Shown piece by piece: positions 1 to 8,836 of a stretch of DNA of 64,000 nt (position 1 is its first letter; each line of letters begins with the position of its first letter). Below the pieces are notes generated by a model that saw nothing but the letters and a program-made list of their open reading frames with translations, ran no database searches and was not told where the DNA came from. The translations under genes and the position numbers were made by a program. This stretch comes from Helicobacter pylori NQ4053 (lineage in GTDB: Bacteria > Campylobacterota > Campylobacteria > Campylobacterales > Helicobacteraceae): contig NZ_AKNV01000004.1 of the NCBI RefSeq assembly GCF_000274605.1, forward strand, positions 186,001 to 250,000. Reading direction: 5' to 3'.

Positions 1-170
1 CTACCGGGAGAGCTCATGAAATTCAGCACATACAGCCCTTCTTTTAAATAGCGTTCTTTCATTTCAGCGGCTTTAATGTCGTTCTTACTCAAAATTTTTT
101 CTACGATTTTGACATCTTTTTTACTCAAATTAGGGTTATTTTGTAAAGATTCTTTTCGTTGTTCGCTCAT
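1..170 (-). CDS. hypB: Hydrogenase/urease nickel incorporation GTPase HypB (N-terminal part)
   Basis: The gene runs off the left edge, so only the first 56 codons are present. They begin MSEQRKESLQNN and end NFMSSPGS, which leads into the P-loop (GSGKT) of the SIMIBI GTPase HypB. HypB is a cytoplasmic GTPase that, with HypA, delivers nickel to the NiFe hydrogenase and, in this species, to urease. The ATG at 170 is preceded by AGGAA, a fair ribosome binding site. The catalytic part lies outside the window, so the call rests on the short N-terminus and on gene order next to the cupin and ackA genes. Confidence 0.85.
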   Translation of the reverse strand, partial: MSEQRKESLQNNPNLSKKDVKIVEKILSKNDIKAAEMKERYLKEGLYVLNFMSSPG

Positions 171-282
171 GCTTGTTCCTTTCTTTTAAAATTTTCGTAT
201 TGTAGCGTGCTTAATTAAACGACTATGATTCAATAACTTCTTTTATCCTCTTGGCTCATCTTTTTAGATCAAAAACGCACTT

Positions 283-411
283 TTACCCTAACCCCTTATC
301 GTCGCTGTCGTTTTTATCTTTTAACACTAATTTAATGATTCTCCAGATGATGATTAACAAAATGATCGTTAAAAGCAAATACCAAACATTGATAAAAACG
401 GCTTTCATCAT
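283..411 (-). CDS. Small single-pass membrane protein, 42 residues
   Basis: This short reading frame starts with two consecutive ATG codons (411 and 408). It encodes a peptide with one clear transmembrane helix (residues about 5-24, ending LLTIILLIIIW) and a charged tail rich in Lys and Asp that ends DDKGLG. It starts 10 bases after the stop of the upstream cupin gene on the same strand, so the two are probably co-transcribed. Position and size fit the small hypothetical gene between hypB and the cupin gene in other H. pylori genomes. Its function is unknown; the membrane topology is visible, the rest is inference. Confidence 0.6.
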   Translation of the reverse strand: MMKAVFINVWYLLLTIILLIIIWRIIKLVLKDKNDSDDKGLG

Positions 412-421
412 TGGATTTTCC

Positions 422-721
422 TTATTTTTTACTCAAAGATAGCCTTATAACGCTATTTTCTAAAGCGTCCAAACGATGCAAAACTTGGGCTTCTAGGCTG
501 ATTAACGCTCCCTTAGGCATTTCTATTTTTTCATTTTCTACCTCAAAAATGATTTTGCCCTCTAAAACCTGCACGCTAATCGCTCCTGGGGCCTTGTGTT
601 TGTCTATGATCGCTCCTTTGGGCATGCAAATGCGAATTTCTTTAGTCAAAGAATTTTCACTCAGCGCTTCAATATGAAGTTTCTCAAAACAAACGCCCTC
701 TAAAAAATGAACCACTTCCAT
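422..721 (-). CDS. Small cupin-domain protein
   Basis: The 99-residue protein has the short beta-rich pattern of a single cupin barrel: a first half with ICMPKGAIIDKHKAPGAISVQVLEGKIIFEV and a second with IEMPKGALISLEAQVLHRL. These resemble the two conserved cupin motifs, but some metal ligands are absent: motif 1 keeps one His (DKH), motif 2 has VLHRL. I chose the ATG at 721, which has AGGAG six bases upstream, over the in-frame TTG at 724. It is the homologue of the HP0902 cupin; the ligand is not evident from sequence. It lies between ackA and the small membrane protein on the same strand. Confidence 0.8.
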   Translation of the reverse strand: MEVVHFLEGVCFEKLHIEALSENSLTKEIRICMPKGAIIDKHKAPGAISVQVLEGKIIFEVENEKIEMPKGALISLEAQVLHRLDALENSVIRLSLSKK

Positions 722-818
722 CAAAAACTCCTAGTGTGATATTTTCTTAATTTAGAACTTAATTTAAGAAAGCTAATTTTTTACCCAAAAATTTCTTATA
801 GATTTCTTAAACAATTCT

Positions 819-2019
819 TTATTCTGTTTTTTCCAAAACCTTTTTGGTTTGCAAAGCGATTTCTAATTCTTCGTCAGTAGGGATTCGTAAAATTTGAACT
901 TTAGTATTAGGCTGGCTTAAATTCACCAACCCATTGCCCGGATTATCATTAGTGGGCTTACATAAAGCGATCCCTAAATTTTCTAAGCCTTCACACACGC
1001 TCTCTCTTAAAGCCGAGTAGTTTTCCCCTAATCCCCCTGTAAAGAGGATCGCATCTACTTTTTTTAAGACTGCCATGTAAGCTCCGATATACTTTTTAAT
1101 GCGATAAGCGCACATTTCAAAAGCGAGCTTGGCTTGTTTATCGCCTTTTTCCTTTCTGGCTTCTATGTTTCTCATTATCCCCACAAATGCCTTTCAAACC
1201 GCTTTCATGATTTAAAATTTTTATCACTTCTTCTAAGCTCTTATCAGCGCATTGCGCGATGTATTCCACCACAGTGGGATCAATATCCCCACACCTTGTG
1301 CTCATAATCAAGCCTTCTAAAGGGGTTAGCCCCATAGAAGTGTCCACGCTCTTGCCATTTTGAATGGCGGTCGCGCTTGAGCCGTTCCCTAAATGCAAAC
1401 TGATCGCATTAAATCCCTCATAAGCGATATTCAAAAACTTCGCCGCTTCTTTAGCCACATAATGGTGTGAAGTCCCATGGAAACCATAGCGCCGGATTTG
1501 ATACTTTTCATACAATTCATAAGGCAACGCATACATGTAAGCGTAACTGGGCATGCTAGCATGGAATGCGGTGTCAAAAACAGCGATTTGAGGGATGTGG
1601 GGGTGCGCTTTTTGAACGAACTCAATACCGGCTAAATTCGCCGGGTTGTGTAAGGGGGCTAAAATAGAAAGATTGCCAATTTCTTGCATGACTTTTTCAT
1701 CCACTAACACCGGGGCATGGAATTTATCCCCCCCTTGAACCACACGATGCCCTATAGCGTCAATTTGATTGAAATCTTTGATGATCCCCATTTTCGTTAA
1801 ATTCTCACGAATCATTAAAAGCCCGCTCGCATGATCTTTAATCACAAGCTTTTCTTTTAATTCTTGATCGTTATGGTGCAAATGCGATTTGATTTTCAAC
1901 TGCCCTATTTCTTCGCCGATTTTTTCAGCCAAACCGCTCGCTAAGGGCTTGTTCTCTTTCATGTCAAACAACTTAAACTTAATAGACGAACTGCCCAGAT
2001 TCAAAACTAAAATTTCCAT
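819..2019 (-). pseudogene. ackA: Acetate kinase, frameshifted
   Basis: Acetate kinase converts acetyl phosphate and ADP to acetate and ATP in the cytosol. The first frame (2019 to about 1176) carries the ASKHA phosphate-binding start [10 protein letters not shown], the [13 protein letters not shown] and HLGNGSS motifs, and reaches GLKGICGDN. It then loses frame and stops at 1138. The second frame resumes exactly at [12 protein letters not shown] and carries the C-terminal GGLGEN motif to the stop at 819. The family motif at the junction is NDMR; the DNA has one base where six are expected, a net loss of five bases between two ATGA repeats. The ATG at 2019 has AGGAG five bases upstream. Pta, its pathway partner, lies just upstream and is also broken. 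Confidence 0.9.
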
Positions 2020-2035
2020 CATTTCTCCTAGTCAA

Positions 2036-3587
2036 TTAATCTTGCGCTTGAATGGCGCTAATCAAAACGGTGTTAATAATATCTTCCACTAAAGCGCCCC
2101 TACTCAAATCGTTAATGGGCTTGTTCAAGCCTTGTAAGATAGGCCCTATCGCCACGGCTTTAGCGCTCCGTTGCACCGCTTTATAAGCGATGTTCCCGGC
2201 GTTTAAATCCGGGAAAATAAAAACGCTAGCTTGCCCGGCCACTTGGCTGTTAGGCCTTTTTTTCTTCGCTACGCCTTTATCTATGGAAGCGTCAAATTGT
2301 AAAGGGCCATCAATTTCTAATTGGGGATCTAACTTTTGCGCGATTGTTAGGGCTTCGTTGATTTTATCCACCATTTCGCCTTGAGCGGAATCGCCTGTCG
2401 CATAAGAGAGTAGGGCCACTTTAGGCGCAATATTGAATTGCTTAGCGGTTTGCGCAGAAGTGGTAGCGATCTCGGCTAATTCTTTAGGGCTAGGGTTAGG
2501 GATAATCGCGCAATCCCCAAAGACGAACACTTGAGTGTCCAAACACATTAAAAACACGCTTGAAACCAAGCTCACGCCGGGCTTAGTTTTAATGATTTGT
2601 AAAGCGGGTCTAATGGTGTCAGCTGTGATTGACCCCAGAAACCATGGCATGCGCGTAGCCTAAATGCACGAGCATGGTCGCAAAATAAGTTTTATCCAAC
2701 GCTAATTGCTCGGCTTCTTGCTCACTCAATCCCTTTGATTTTCGCAATTCATACAAGCTTTTAGCGAATTCTTCTCTATAATGCGAGGTGTTGGGATTAA
2801 TGATTTCTACATTTTCCAAATTCAAGTTTAAATTTTTCGCTTGGGAATTAATAACCTCTTTATCGCCTAATAAAATCAATCCTACCGCACCCATAGCGTT
2901 CAAACGATGCACGGCTTTTAAAATCCTTTCATCTTCGCTCTCGGGTAAAACGACTTTTTTAATCTGATTTTTAGCCTTTTTTTCCAAACTCCTTTGAAAG
3001 GCTAAAGGGGTAATAATCTCGCTTTTTGTTTGCAACAAATTTTCAATCGCGCTCGCTTCTAATTCGCATTGTTGCTTACAAAGAGACGCGCTCAAAAAAT
3101 GTGGTTTTTCAAGCGTTTCGCCCGCAAATAACCCTATAGCGAAAGAGGCTTCTTTTTTAATGATATGAGAATGCATGGCTTTCAAATATTCCAAACTCGT
3201 TTGCGCGACAGCCACCACAGGAGCGTTTAAATGCTTGGCTAAAATGGTGTTTAAATCTAAAAGAGCGTTTAAGAAAAACTTCGGCGCATACCCTAAATTA
3301 ATGACAAAATCATGCGTGGATTGTAATTCATCATAGCGTTTGAGAATCGTTTCAAATAGTAACTCTTCTTGAGTGGTGCTCACAAGCTCTAAAGCCTTTT
3401 GTTTGTCTATGGCGCTATGAACCTCTAAAGAGCTTAGACCCTCGCACTCCCCCAAGCTCTCGTACTCCCCATTAATGGGTGAAAACAAGGCGATTTTTTG
3501 ATAGCGTGGTTTTAGCGTTTTTAAAAGACTCTTACAAGCAACCCCTAAAACTTCGGTATCCTCTGGGTAAATCCATAAACTTTGCAT
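2036..3587 (-). pseudogene. pta: Phosphate acetyltransferase, frameshifted
   Basis: Pta makes acetyl phosphate from acetyl-CoA and feeds acetate kinase. The N-terminal frame starts at the ATG at 3587 (MQSLWIYPED), preceded by AGGGAG seven bases upstream; an upstream in-frame start would lack this site. It runs through VVLPESEDERILKAVHRL to AMVSGVNHS and stops at 2619. The next frame resumes at [17 protein letters not shown] and ends at 2036. Families read NH(S/T)TADT here. The sequence fits loss of one copy of a 5-base tandem repeat (ACAGC, two copies to one). The gene pair pta-ackA is separated by 16 bases, consistent with one operon. Split annotation of pta has been seen in other H. pylori genomes, so this may be a recurrent lesion. 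Confidence 0.9.
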
Positions 3588-3677
3588 GCCAATCTCCCTA
3601 AAATTATCGTTTTTATTTAATTGTAGCAAAATTTAATTAAACCTAAACGAAACCATAGTTTTTAAAAAGCGCTCTTT

Positions 3678-3694
3678 AAGGAACTCTTTTTGCT
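3678..3694 (+). promoter_or_regulatory. Sigma-54 (RpoN) promoter of fliK
   Basis: The sequence AAGGAACTCTTTTTGCT has GG at 3680-3681 and GC at 3692-3693 with exactly ten bases between, the invariant -24/-12 spacing of sigma-54 promoters. It lies about 46 bases upstream of the fliK ATG. In H. pylori the middle flagellar genes are transcribed by RpoN with the activator FlgR, so the element fits its gene. Confidence 0.8.
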
Positions 3695-3739
3695 TAACTC
3701 CCACCATGTAAAATAAAAGAGTTGTTTTAAAGGATAACC

Positions 3740-5296
3740 ATGCCATCTCCTGTTAATCCCATTCACACCAACGCAAGCGCCAACTCAAACGCTTTAATAA
3801 ATAGCGGAGCAAAAAACGAAGACACCAAAAACGCCCCTAAAAGCGCATCAAAGGATTTCAGTAAGATCTTAAACCAAAAGATCTCTAAAGACAAAACCGC
3901 CCCTAAAGAAAATCCTAACGCTTTAAAAGCTACGCCCAAAGACGCTAAAACGCTTGAAAAAACCCCTACACTACCCCACCAACACGCTCAAAATCCCGCT
4001 AAAGATCAACAAGCCCCTACCCTAAAAGATTGGCTCAACCACCAAAAAACAACCGCTTCGCATGAAGCTCAACATGAAACCCATGAGCATGAAACTAACC
4101 CCAAAACCCCTAATGAAACTTTAAACAAGAATGAAAAAAAGCCTAATGGAGTTACTTCTAACGCTCATCAAACAAACTTAGCTAGTAAAAACCCTATAAC
4201 CCCCACCAACCACGCCAACAACGCTATCAAAACCCAAACCACCCCAACCCATAACGCTAAAGAGCCAAAAACCCTTAAAGACATCCAAACGCTCAGCCAA
4301 AAACATGACTTGAACGCCAGCAACATTCAAGCGGCCACGACCCCAGAAAATAAAACCCTCTTAAATGCAGGCGATCAGTTCGCCTTAAAAACAACGCAAA
4401 CGCCCACTAACCACACCCTTGCAAAGAACGACGCCAAAAACACCGCTAACCTTTCTAGCGTTTTGCAATCTTTAGAAAAAAAAGAATCGCACAATAAAGA
4501 ACACGCAAACCCCCCAAATAATGAAAAAAAAACGCCCCCTTTAAAGGAAGCTTTACAAATGAACGCCATTAAAAGGGATAAAACGCTTTCTAAAAAAAAG
4601 TCAGAAAAAACCCCTATTCACGCTAAAACCCAGACCACAGCCCCAAGCGCGACGCCAGAAAATGCCCTTAAAATCCCTCTTAAAACGCCCCCTTTAATGC
4701 CTTTAACAGGAGCTAACCCTCCTAACGATAATATTCCAACGCCCCCAGAAAAAGAAGAAACAACTAAAGAAGCAAGCGATAATAAAGAAAAAACTAAAGA
4801 ATCTAGTAACAGCGCTCAAAGCACGCAAAACGCCCAAGCTAGCGATAAGACAAGCGACAATAAAAGCACCGCCCCTAAAGAGACGATCAAGCATTTCACC
4901 CAACAATTAAAACAAGAAATCCAAGAATACAAACCCCCCATGAGCAAGATCTCCATGGATTTATTCCCTAAGGAATTGGGCAAGGTTGAAGTAACCATTC
5001 AAAAAGTGGGTAAAAACCTTAAAGTGAGCGTGATTTCTCACAACAACAGCTTGCAAACCTTTTTGGACAACCAACAAGATCTTAAAAACAGCCTGAACGC
5101 TTTAGGCTTTGAAGGGGTGGATTTGAGCTTTTCGCAAGATTCTTCTAAAGAGCAACAAGCCCCCAAAGATCAACCAAAAGAGCCATTCAAAGAACAGGAA
5201 TTAACCCCCCTAAAAGAAAGTGCTCTAAAAAGCTACCAAGAGAACACGGACCATGAAAACCAAGAAACGAGCATGCAAATCACTCTTTATGCGTGA
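3740..5296 (+). CDS. fliK: Flagellar hook-length control protein FliK
   Basis: The 518-residue protein is dominated by a low-complexity N-terminal region rich in Asn, Thr, Lys, Pro and Ala (residues about 1-385), as in molecular-ruler FliK proteins. Near residues 405-460 is the conserved hook-length domain, with SMDLFPKELGKVEVTIQKVGKNLKVSV followed by LQTFLDNQQDLKNSLNALG. FliK sets hook length and switches export from hook to filament subunits. The ATG has AAAGGA seven bases upstream. The sigma-54 promoter just upstream and the downstream hook genes flgD and flgE2 support the assignment. The long linker is likely to vary in length between strains. Confidence 0.93.
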   Translation: MPSPVNPIHTNASANSNALINSGAKNEDTKNAPKSASKDFSKILNQKISKDKTAPKENPNALKATPKDAKTLEKTPTLPHQHAQNPAKDQQAPTLKDWLNHQKTTASHEAQHETHEHETNPKTPNETLNKNEKKPNGVTSNAHQTNLASKNPITPTNHANNAIKTQTTPTHNAKEPKTLKDIQTLSQKHDLNASNIQAATTPENKTLLNAGDQFALKTTQTPTNHTLAKNDAKNTANLSSVLQSLEKKESHNKEHANPPNNEKKTPPLKEALQMNAIKRDKTLSKKKSEKTPIHAKTQTTAPSATPENALKIPLKTPPLMPLTGANPPNDNIPTPPEKEETTKEASDNKEKTKESSNSAQSTQNAQASDKTSDNKSTAPKETIKHFTQQLKQEIQEYKPPMSKISMDLFPKELGKVEVTIQKVGKNLKVSVISHNNSLQTFLDNQQDLKNSLNALGFEGVDLSFSQDSSKEQQAPKDQPKEPFKEQELTPLKESALKSYQENTDHENQETSMQITLYA

Positions 5297-5314
5297 TTTT
5301 AAGCGAGTTTGCTC

Positions 5315-5320
5315 TATAAT
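5315..5320 (+). promoter_or_regulatory. Possible -10 element before flgD
   Basis: TATAAT lies in the 50-base gap between fliK and flgD, 26 bases upstream of the flgD ATG. A clear -35 is not visible, as is usual for sigma-80 promoters of this species. flgD could therefore also be transcribed independently of the sigma-54 promoter. Confidence 0.45.
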
Positions 5321-5346
5321 AAGACATCTTTAATAAGGAAGAGATC

Positions 5347-6369
5347 ATGGCCATTGATTTAGCAGAAGTTACAGGAGCTAAAGCCGCGCAAGAAAGGAAA
5401 AAAGAGCAGCCCACGATCGCTAACGGGTTGGATAAAAACGCTTTCATGAAACTCTTTTTAGAGCAATTGAAAAATCAAGACCCCACCGCTCCTATGGAAA
5501 CGGATAAAATCATCACCCAAACCGCACAGCTCACGCAAGTGGAAATGCAAGAAGAAAATAAAAAAACCATGCAAGAAGTCGCCAGTGCCATGAAATCCAA
5601 TAAAGAAACTAACGAATCCTTAAAAGACTTTCAAGGCGCTTTAAAAGACACCATGGAAAACCTTAATAAAGGCATGGACGATAGCTTGAAGGCTAACAAC
5701 GCTTTAAGGGAAGTAACGGCCCTTAATTCTGTGAGCATGATAGGCAAAATCGCTGAAACCGATGTGAGTGGGGCGAATTTTGATGGCAACAACAAGCTTT
5801 CTTTTTCGCTCTTTTTTGATGAAAAAATTGACGCTTCTAAAGGAGTGCCAGCGATTCAAATCCTAAACGAAAACAATGAATTAGTCAAAACGATTCCTTT
5901 AAAAGATTATAACGGGCAAAAGGGGTATATCAATTTTGAATGGGACGGCACAAACGAAAAGGGCGAAAAAGTCCCTAAAGGCAATTACAAAATCAAAGCT
6001 GAATACAATTTAGACTCTCAAAGCAAGCAGTATTTGCAAACGCGCATTGGTAGGGGCGAAGTGGAAAGCGTGATTTTTGATAAAGGCAAGCCCATGTTAA
6101 GAATGGGCGAAATGGTTTTACCCATAGACAGCGCGATAGAGTTTTACAAACCGGATCAAAAACCGCTTGATCAAAAACTCTCGGATCAGAAGCCTCAAAA
6201 GCTCTCTGAACAAAAACCGCAAGAACCCATTGAACAGAAAATCTCGGATCAAAAATTCTCGGATCAGAAGCCTCAAAAAATCTCGGATCAAAAACCACTT
6301 GAACAAAAAGCCCTTGAACAGAAAATCTCTGAACAAAAACCCCAAACTCCCCCTAAAGAGACAGCATGA
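5347..6369 (+). CDS. flgD: Flagellar hook-cap (hook assembly) protein FlgD
   Basis: FlgD forms the scaffold cap under which FlgE subunits polymerise. The conserved N-terminal hook-capping segment is at residues 27-63 (NAFMKLFLEQLKNQDP followed by MQEEN), and the C-terminal Ig-like region includes FEWDGTNEKGEKVPKGNYKI near residues 198-218. The last 75 residues form a repetitive tail of units such as SDQKPQK, LEQK and ISDQK, unlike typical FlgD proteins. Start ATG follows GGAAGAG. The stop overlaps the flgE2 start by four bases (ATGA), indicating translational coupling. The body of the protein looks intact; only the tail is unusual. Confidence 0.95.
   Translation: MAIDLAEVTGAKAAQERKKEQPTIANGLDKNAFMKLFLEQLKNQDPTAPMETDKIITQTAQLTQVEMQEENKKTMQEVASAMKSNKETNESLKDFQGALKDTMENLNKGMDDSLKANNALREVTALNSVSMIGKIAETDVSGANFDGNNKLSFSLFFDEKIDASKGVPAIQILNENNELVKTIPLKDYNGQKGYINFEWDGTNEKGEKVPKGNYKIKAEYNLDSQSKQYLQTRIGRGEVESVIFDKGKPMLRMGEMVLPIDSAIEFYKPDQKPLDQKLSDQKPQKLSEQKPQEPIEQKISDQKFSDQKPQKISDQKPLEQKALEQKISEQKPQTPPKETA
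6155..6350 (+). repeat. Tandem DQK/EQK-coding repeats at the 3' end of flgD
   Basis: Imperfect short direct repeats based on the 9-15 base unit (ctc)GGATCAAAAA(nn) and GAACAAAAA encode the motif (S/L)(D/E)QK(x)2-4 at least a dozen times. Adjacent copies such as 'tcggatcagaagcctcaaaa' occur twice (6181 and 6258). The array is in frame, so copy-number change in whole units would alter the length of the FlgD tail without disrupting it or the overlapping flgE2 start. Confidence 0.8.
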
Positions 6370-8183
6370 ACGACACCTTATTAAACGCTTATAGCGGGAT
6401 TAAAACCCACCAGTTTGGTATTGACAGCCTTTCCAATAATATCGCCAATGTCAATACTTTAGGCTATCGCTCCAATGATCCGGAGTTTAAGACCTTATTT
6501 TCTTCGCACTTAGACGCTTTGAACGCCAAATCCGTTGTGGCTAACGACCGAAATTATGGCGTTACAGGCTCAGGCAATGTCCTTTCTAATAAAGACGGGG
6601 AATACATGCCAAGTGAGGGGGAATTCCACATGGCGTATCAAGGGAAGGGCTGGTTTGTGATAGGGCCCAATAAAAATGGGGAAATGACCATTAATAAAGA
6701 CGGCTTTAGCAAAAAACAGGATAATTTCTTAACCCGCGCTGGGAATTTCGCCAGGGACGCCGATGGCTATTTAGTAACCCCTGAGGGCTATTATGTTTAT
6801 GGCATTGATTTGAAAAAAATCAAAGACGGCACGCTCAATTCCACCGCCAGAGATGAAGACATTGAAAAATTGCATGGCAACACCCTTTCGCCCTTACAAA
6901 TCCCCCAAGATTTGACTTACCAGCCCGTGCTTAGCACGAAAGTGAATATCAGCGTGAATTTAAACCCTAAAGACCATTTAAAGGGCGTGCAAGATTTTTT
7001 CTTAAACGATAAGGGCGAGATTATTAAGGAGCGTTTTTTAAACCAGGACATTAACGCTTTAGCGAATGACGATAACGAGCCCATAGACGCGATCACTAAT
7101 CGTAAATTAAATGTCAGTATCCAAAAAGAAGATGGCAAAAAAGAAGATTTTGTTTTCACTTATGGGGACGCTGAAAAAGGCGAAAACCAATTCAAAACTT
7201 TAGGCGATTTGCAAAAACTCCTTAAAGAAAAAACCGGGCTAGACCTAAACCTCATCAAAAGCGAAAAAGACGCCAAAAGCCCCCCCCTATTATTAGAAAT
7301 CGCTAATCCTAGCGAAACGCCTATCACCTTTAGCTTGAGTGGGGGCATTGCGGATAAATTGGGCTTGAATGCGAACGGAATGGAATTGAAAAAGGGCATT
7401 AGCAGGGATTCAGTGGCGATTAAAATCCCTTATTACAGCACAGAAGTGGATATTTATGATAAAGCCGGGGATAAATACTTGCTCCAAAGCGAATATTACA
7501 TGACCAATTCCAACGATCCCACATCAAGCCCCACGAGTAAAAGGAAAAACCAAACTTGGGAAGTGAAAAGCTACATCGTGGATCCCAAAAACAAAACCCC
7601 TATCAATGATCCTACTTGGGAAATTGTCGGCTTTGATTCAGCCACGCATAAGATGAAATCTGCCCCCATGACTTTGGATTTTAAGGGTAATAAGCTCACC
7701 TATTCTTTAGATAAGAGCGAAAACCATGATTCTAGCGATTTGTCTTACCAAGATTCTAAACTCTTAGAAGCGAGTCAAGACGGCAAGCCTAGGGGCATTT
7801 TTAGAGACATGCGCATTGAAGAAAATGGCGTGATTTCTCTAGCTTTCAGTAACGGGGTGGTGGAGCCGGTCGCTCGCATCGGTATTTTAGCTTTCACTAA
7901 CGATCAAGGATTGAGAAAAATCGGCGGTAACCTCTATGAAATGCAAGAAGGCACCATTAATGGCGAAAACAGACCCCTAAGCGGTAACCCCATTTTAGGG
8001 TGGGACGAAGAGGGCAAGCTCAAGTTTGGGAAAATCAGGCATAAATATTTAGAAACGAGCAACGTGAATGCCGGGAACGCCCTAACCAATCTCATTTTAA
8101 TGCAAAGAGGCTATTCTATGAACGCTAGAGCCTTTGGCGCGGGCGATGACATGATTAAAGAAGCCATTAGCTTGAAAAAATAA
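6366..8183 (+). CDS. flgE2: Flagellar hook protein, FlgE paralogue
   Basis: The 605-residue protein has the flagellar rod/hook signature at its N-terminus (residues 4-40, AYSGIKTHQFGIDSLSNNIANVNTLGY) and the matching C-terminal helix (SNVNAGNALTNLILMQRGYSMNARAF). Between them are the variable surface domains. H. pylori has two FlgE-like genes; this one sits with fliK and flgD and is the shorter paralogue, here called flgE2. The start overlaps the flgD stop (ATGA). Hook proteins assemble outside the cell via the flagellar type III exporter and have no cleaved signal, which is what is seen. Confidence 0.92.
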   Translation: MNDTLLNAYSGIKTHQFGIDSLSNNIANVNTLGYRSNDPEFKTLFSSHLDALNAKSVVANDRNYGVTGSGNVLSNKDGEYMPSEGEFHMAYQGKGWFVIGPNKNGEMTINKDGFSKKQDNFLTRAGNFARDADGYLVTPEGYYVYGIDLKKIKDGTLNSTARDEDIEKLHGNTLSPLQIPQDLTYQPVLSTKVNISVNLNPKDHLKGVQDFFLNDKGEIIKERFLNQDINALANDDNEPIDAITNRKLNVSIQKEDGKKEDFVFTYGDAEKGENQFKTLGDLQKLLKEKTGLDLNLIKSEKDAKSPPLLLEIANPSETPITFSLSGGIADKLGLNANGMELKKGISRDSVAIKIPYYSTEVDIYDKAGDKYLLQSEYYMTNSNDPTSSPTSKRKNQTWEVKSYIVDPKNKTPINDPTWEIVGFDSATHKMKSAPMTLDFKGNKLTYSLDKSENHDSSDLSYQDSKLLEASQDGKPRGIFRDMRIEENGVISLAFSNGVVEPVARIGILAFTNDQGLRKIGGNLYEMQEGTINGENRPLSGNPILGWDEEGKLKFGKIRHKYLETSNVNAGNALTNLILMQRGYSMNARAFGAGDDMIKEAISLKK

Positions 8184-8227
8184 GGGGCTAAATAAAGATA
8201 AAATACCCTTTTTAATAAGGATATTTA

Positions 8228-8815
8228 ATGATACCCACACAGCTTAATGAAATTGCAGAATTTTTAAAAACGAACCCTTATCATTTGTCTCAACCCTTAC
8301 AAGATGGGCGATTGAATTCATCGGTCAATGAAGAAGAAATTTTAAATACCATTAAGGGTAATTTTCCTATCCAACTGCCAAGAGCTAGAGAGTGGTGGGA
8401 TTTTAGTTTTAAAAAAAACGATATTTTTTATCCTGTTAATATTAAAACCACCACCACAAAAACCGCTGACAATCTTAATGGTAAATTAGGGATTTATTAT
8501 GCGTTGTGTGGCTTATTACCGGAATTTAATAACGAAATCGCATGGGAAAAATACTTTCAAAAACTGCATAAATACTTAGGCAAAAACACCGATAGAGACT
8601 ATTATTTTTTAATTATCAACAAAAACGATCCTAAAGATATTTTTATCAATTCCTTAAAAGGTATTCAAACTCTTCAGCCAAATGGCAATAACTTGCCCTT
8701 CCAATGCAAGTGGGATAACAACAGAGAAATCGTTCAAAGAAACTTTATTGAAAGTAAAAATTTCATCTTAAGCGCTCTAGCTAAAAGTGTAACTCTAAGG
8801 GCTAATATTTATTAA
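8228..8815 (+). CDS. Probable type II restriction endonuclease
   Basis: The 195-residue protein sits directly upstream of an adenine methyltransferase and has a PD-(D/E)XK-like core: D58 in WWDFSF, then VNIK with K73. Many small H. pylori restriction enzymes have the same 'WWDF...PVNIK' arrangement. It would cut DNA at the site protected by the neighbouring methylase. The ATG follows AAGGA by about seven bases, and a 44-base gap separates it from flgE2. The reading frame is open throughout, so no inactivation is visible. I did not derive the recognition sequence. Confidence 0.75.
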   Translation: MIPTQLNEIAEFLKTNPYHLSQPLQDGRLNSSVNEEEILNTIKGNFPIQLPRAREWWDFSFKKNDIFYPVNIKTTTTKTADNLNGKLGIYYALCGLLPEFNNEIAWEKYFQKLHKYLGKNTDRDYYFLIINKNDPKDIFINSLKGIQTLQPNGNNLPFQCKWDNNREIVQRNFIESKNFILSALAKSVTLRANIY

Positions 8816-8836
8816 GAGAAGTTTTTGGAGAATTTT

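Noticed and set aside
251..442. 63-codon plus-strand frame at the left end
   Set aside because: It is antisense to the 42-residue membrane-protein gene, which has better context and topology.
5993..6345. Two antisense frames with repetitive Phe/Arg content under the 3' end of flgD
   Set aside because: They are shadows of the DQK/EQK repeat on the other strand and have no ribosome binding site.
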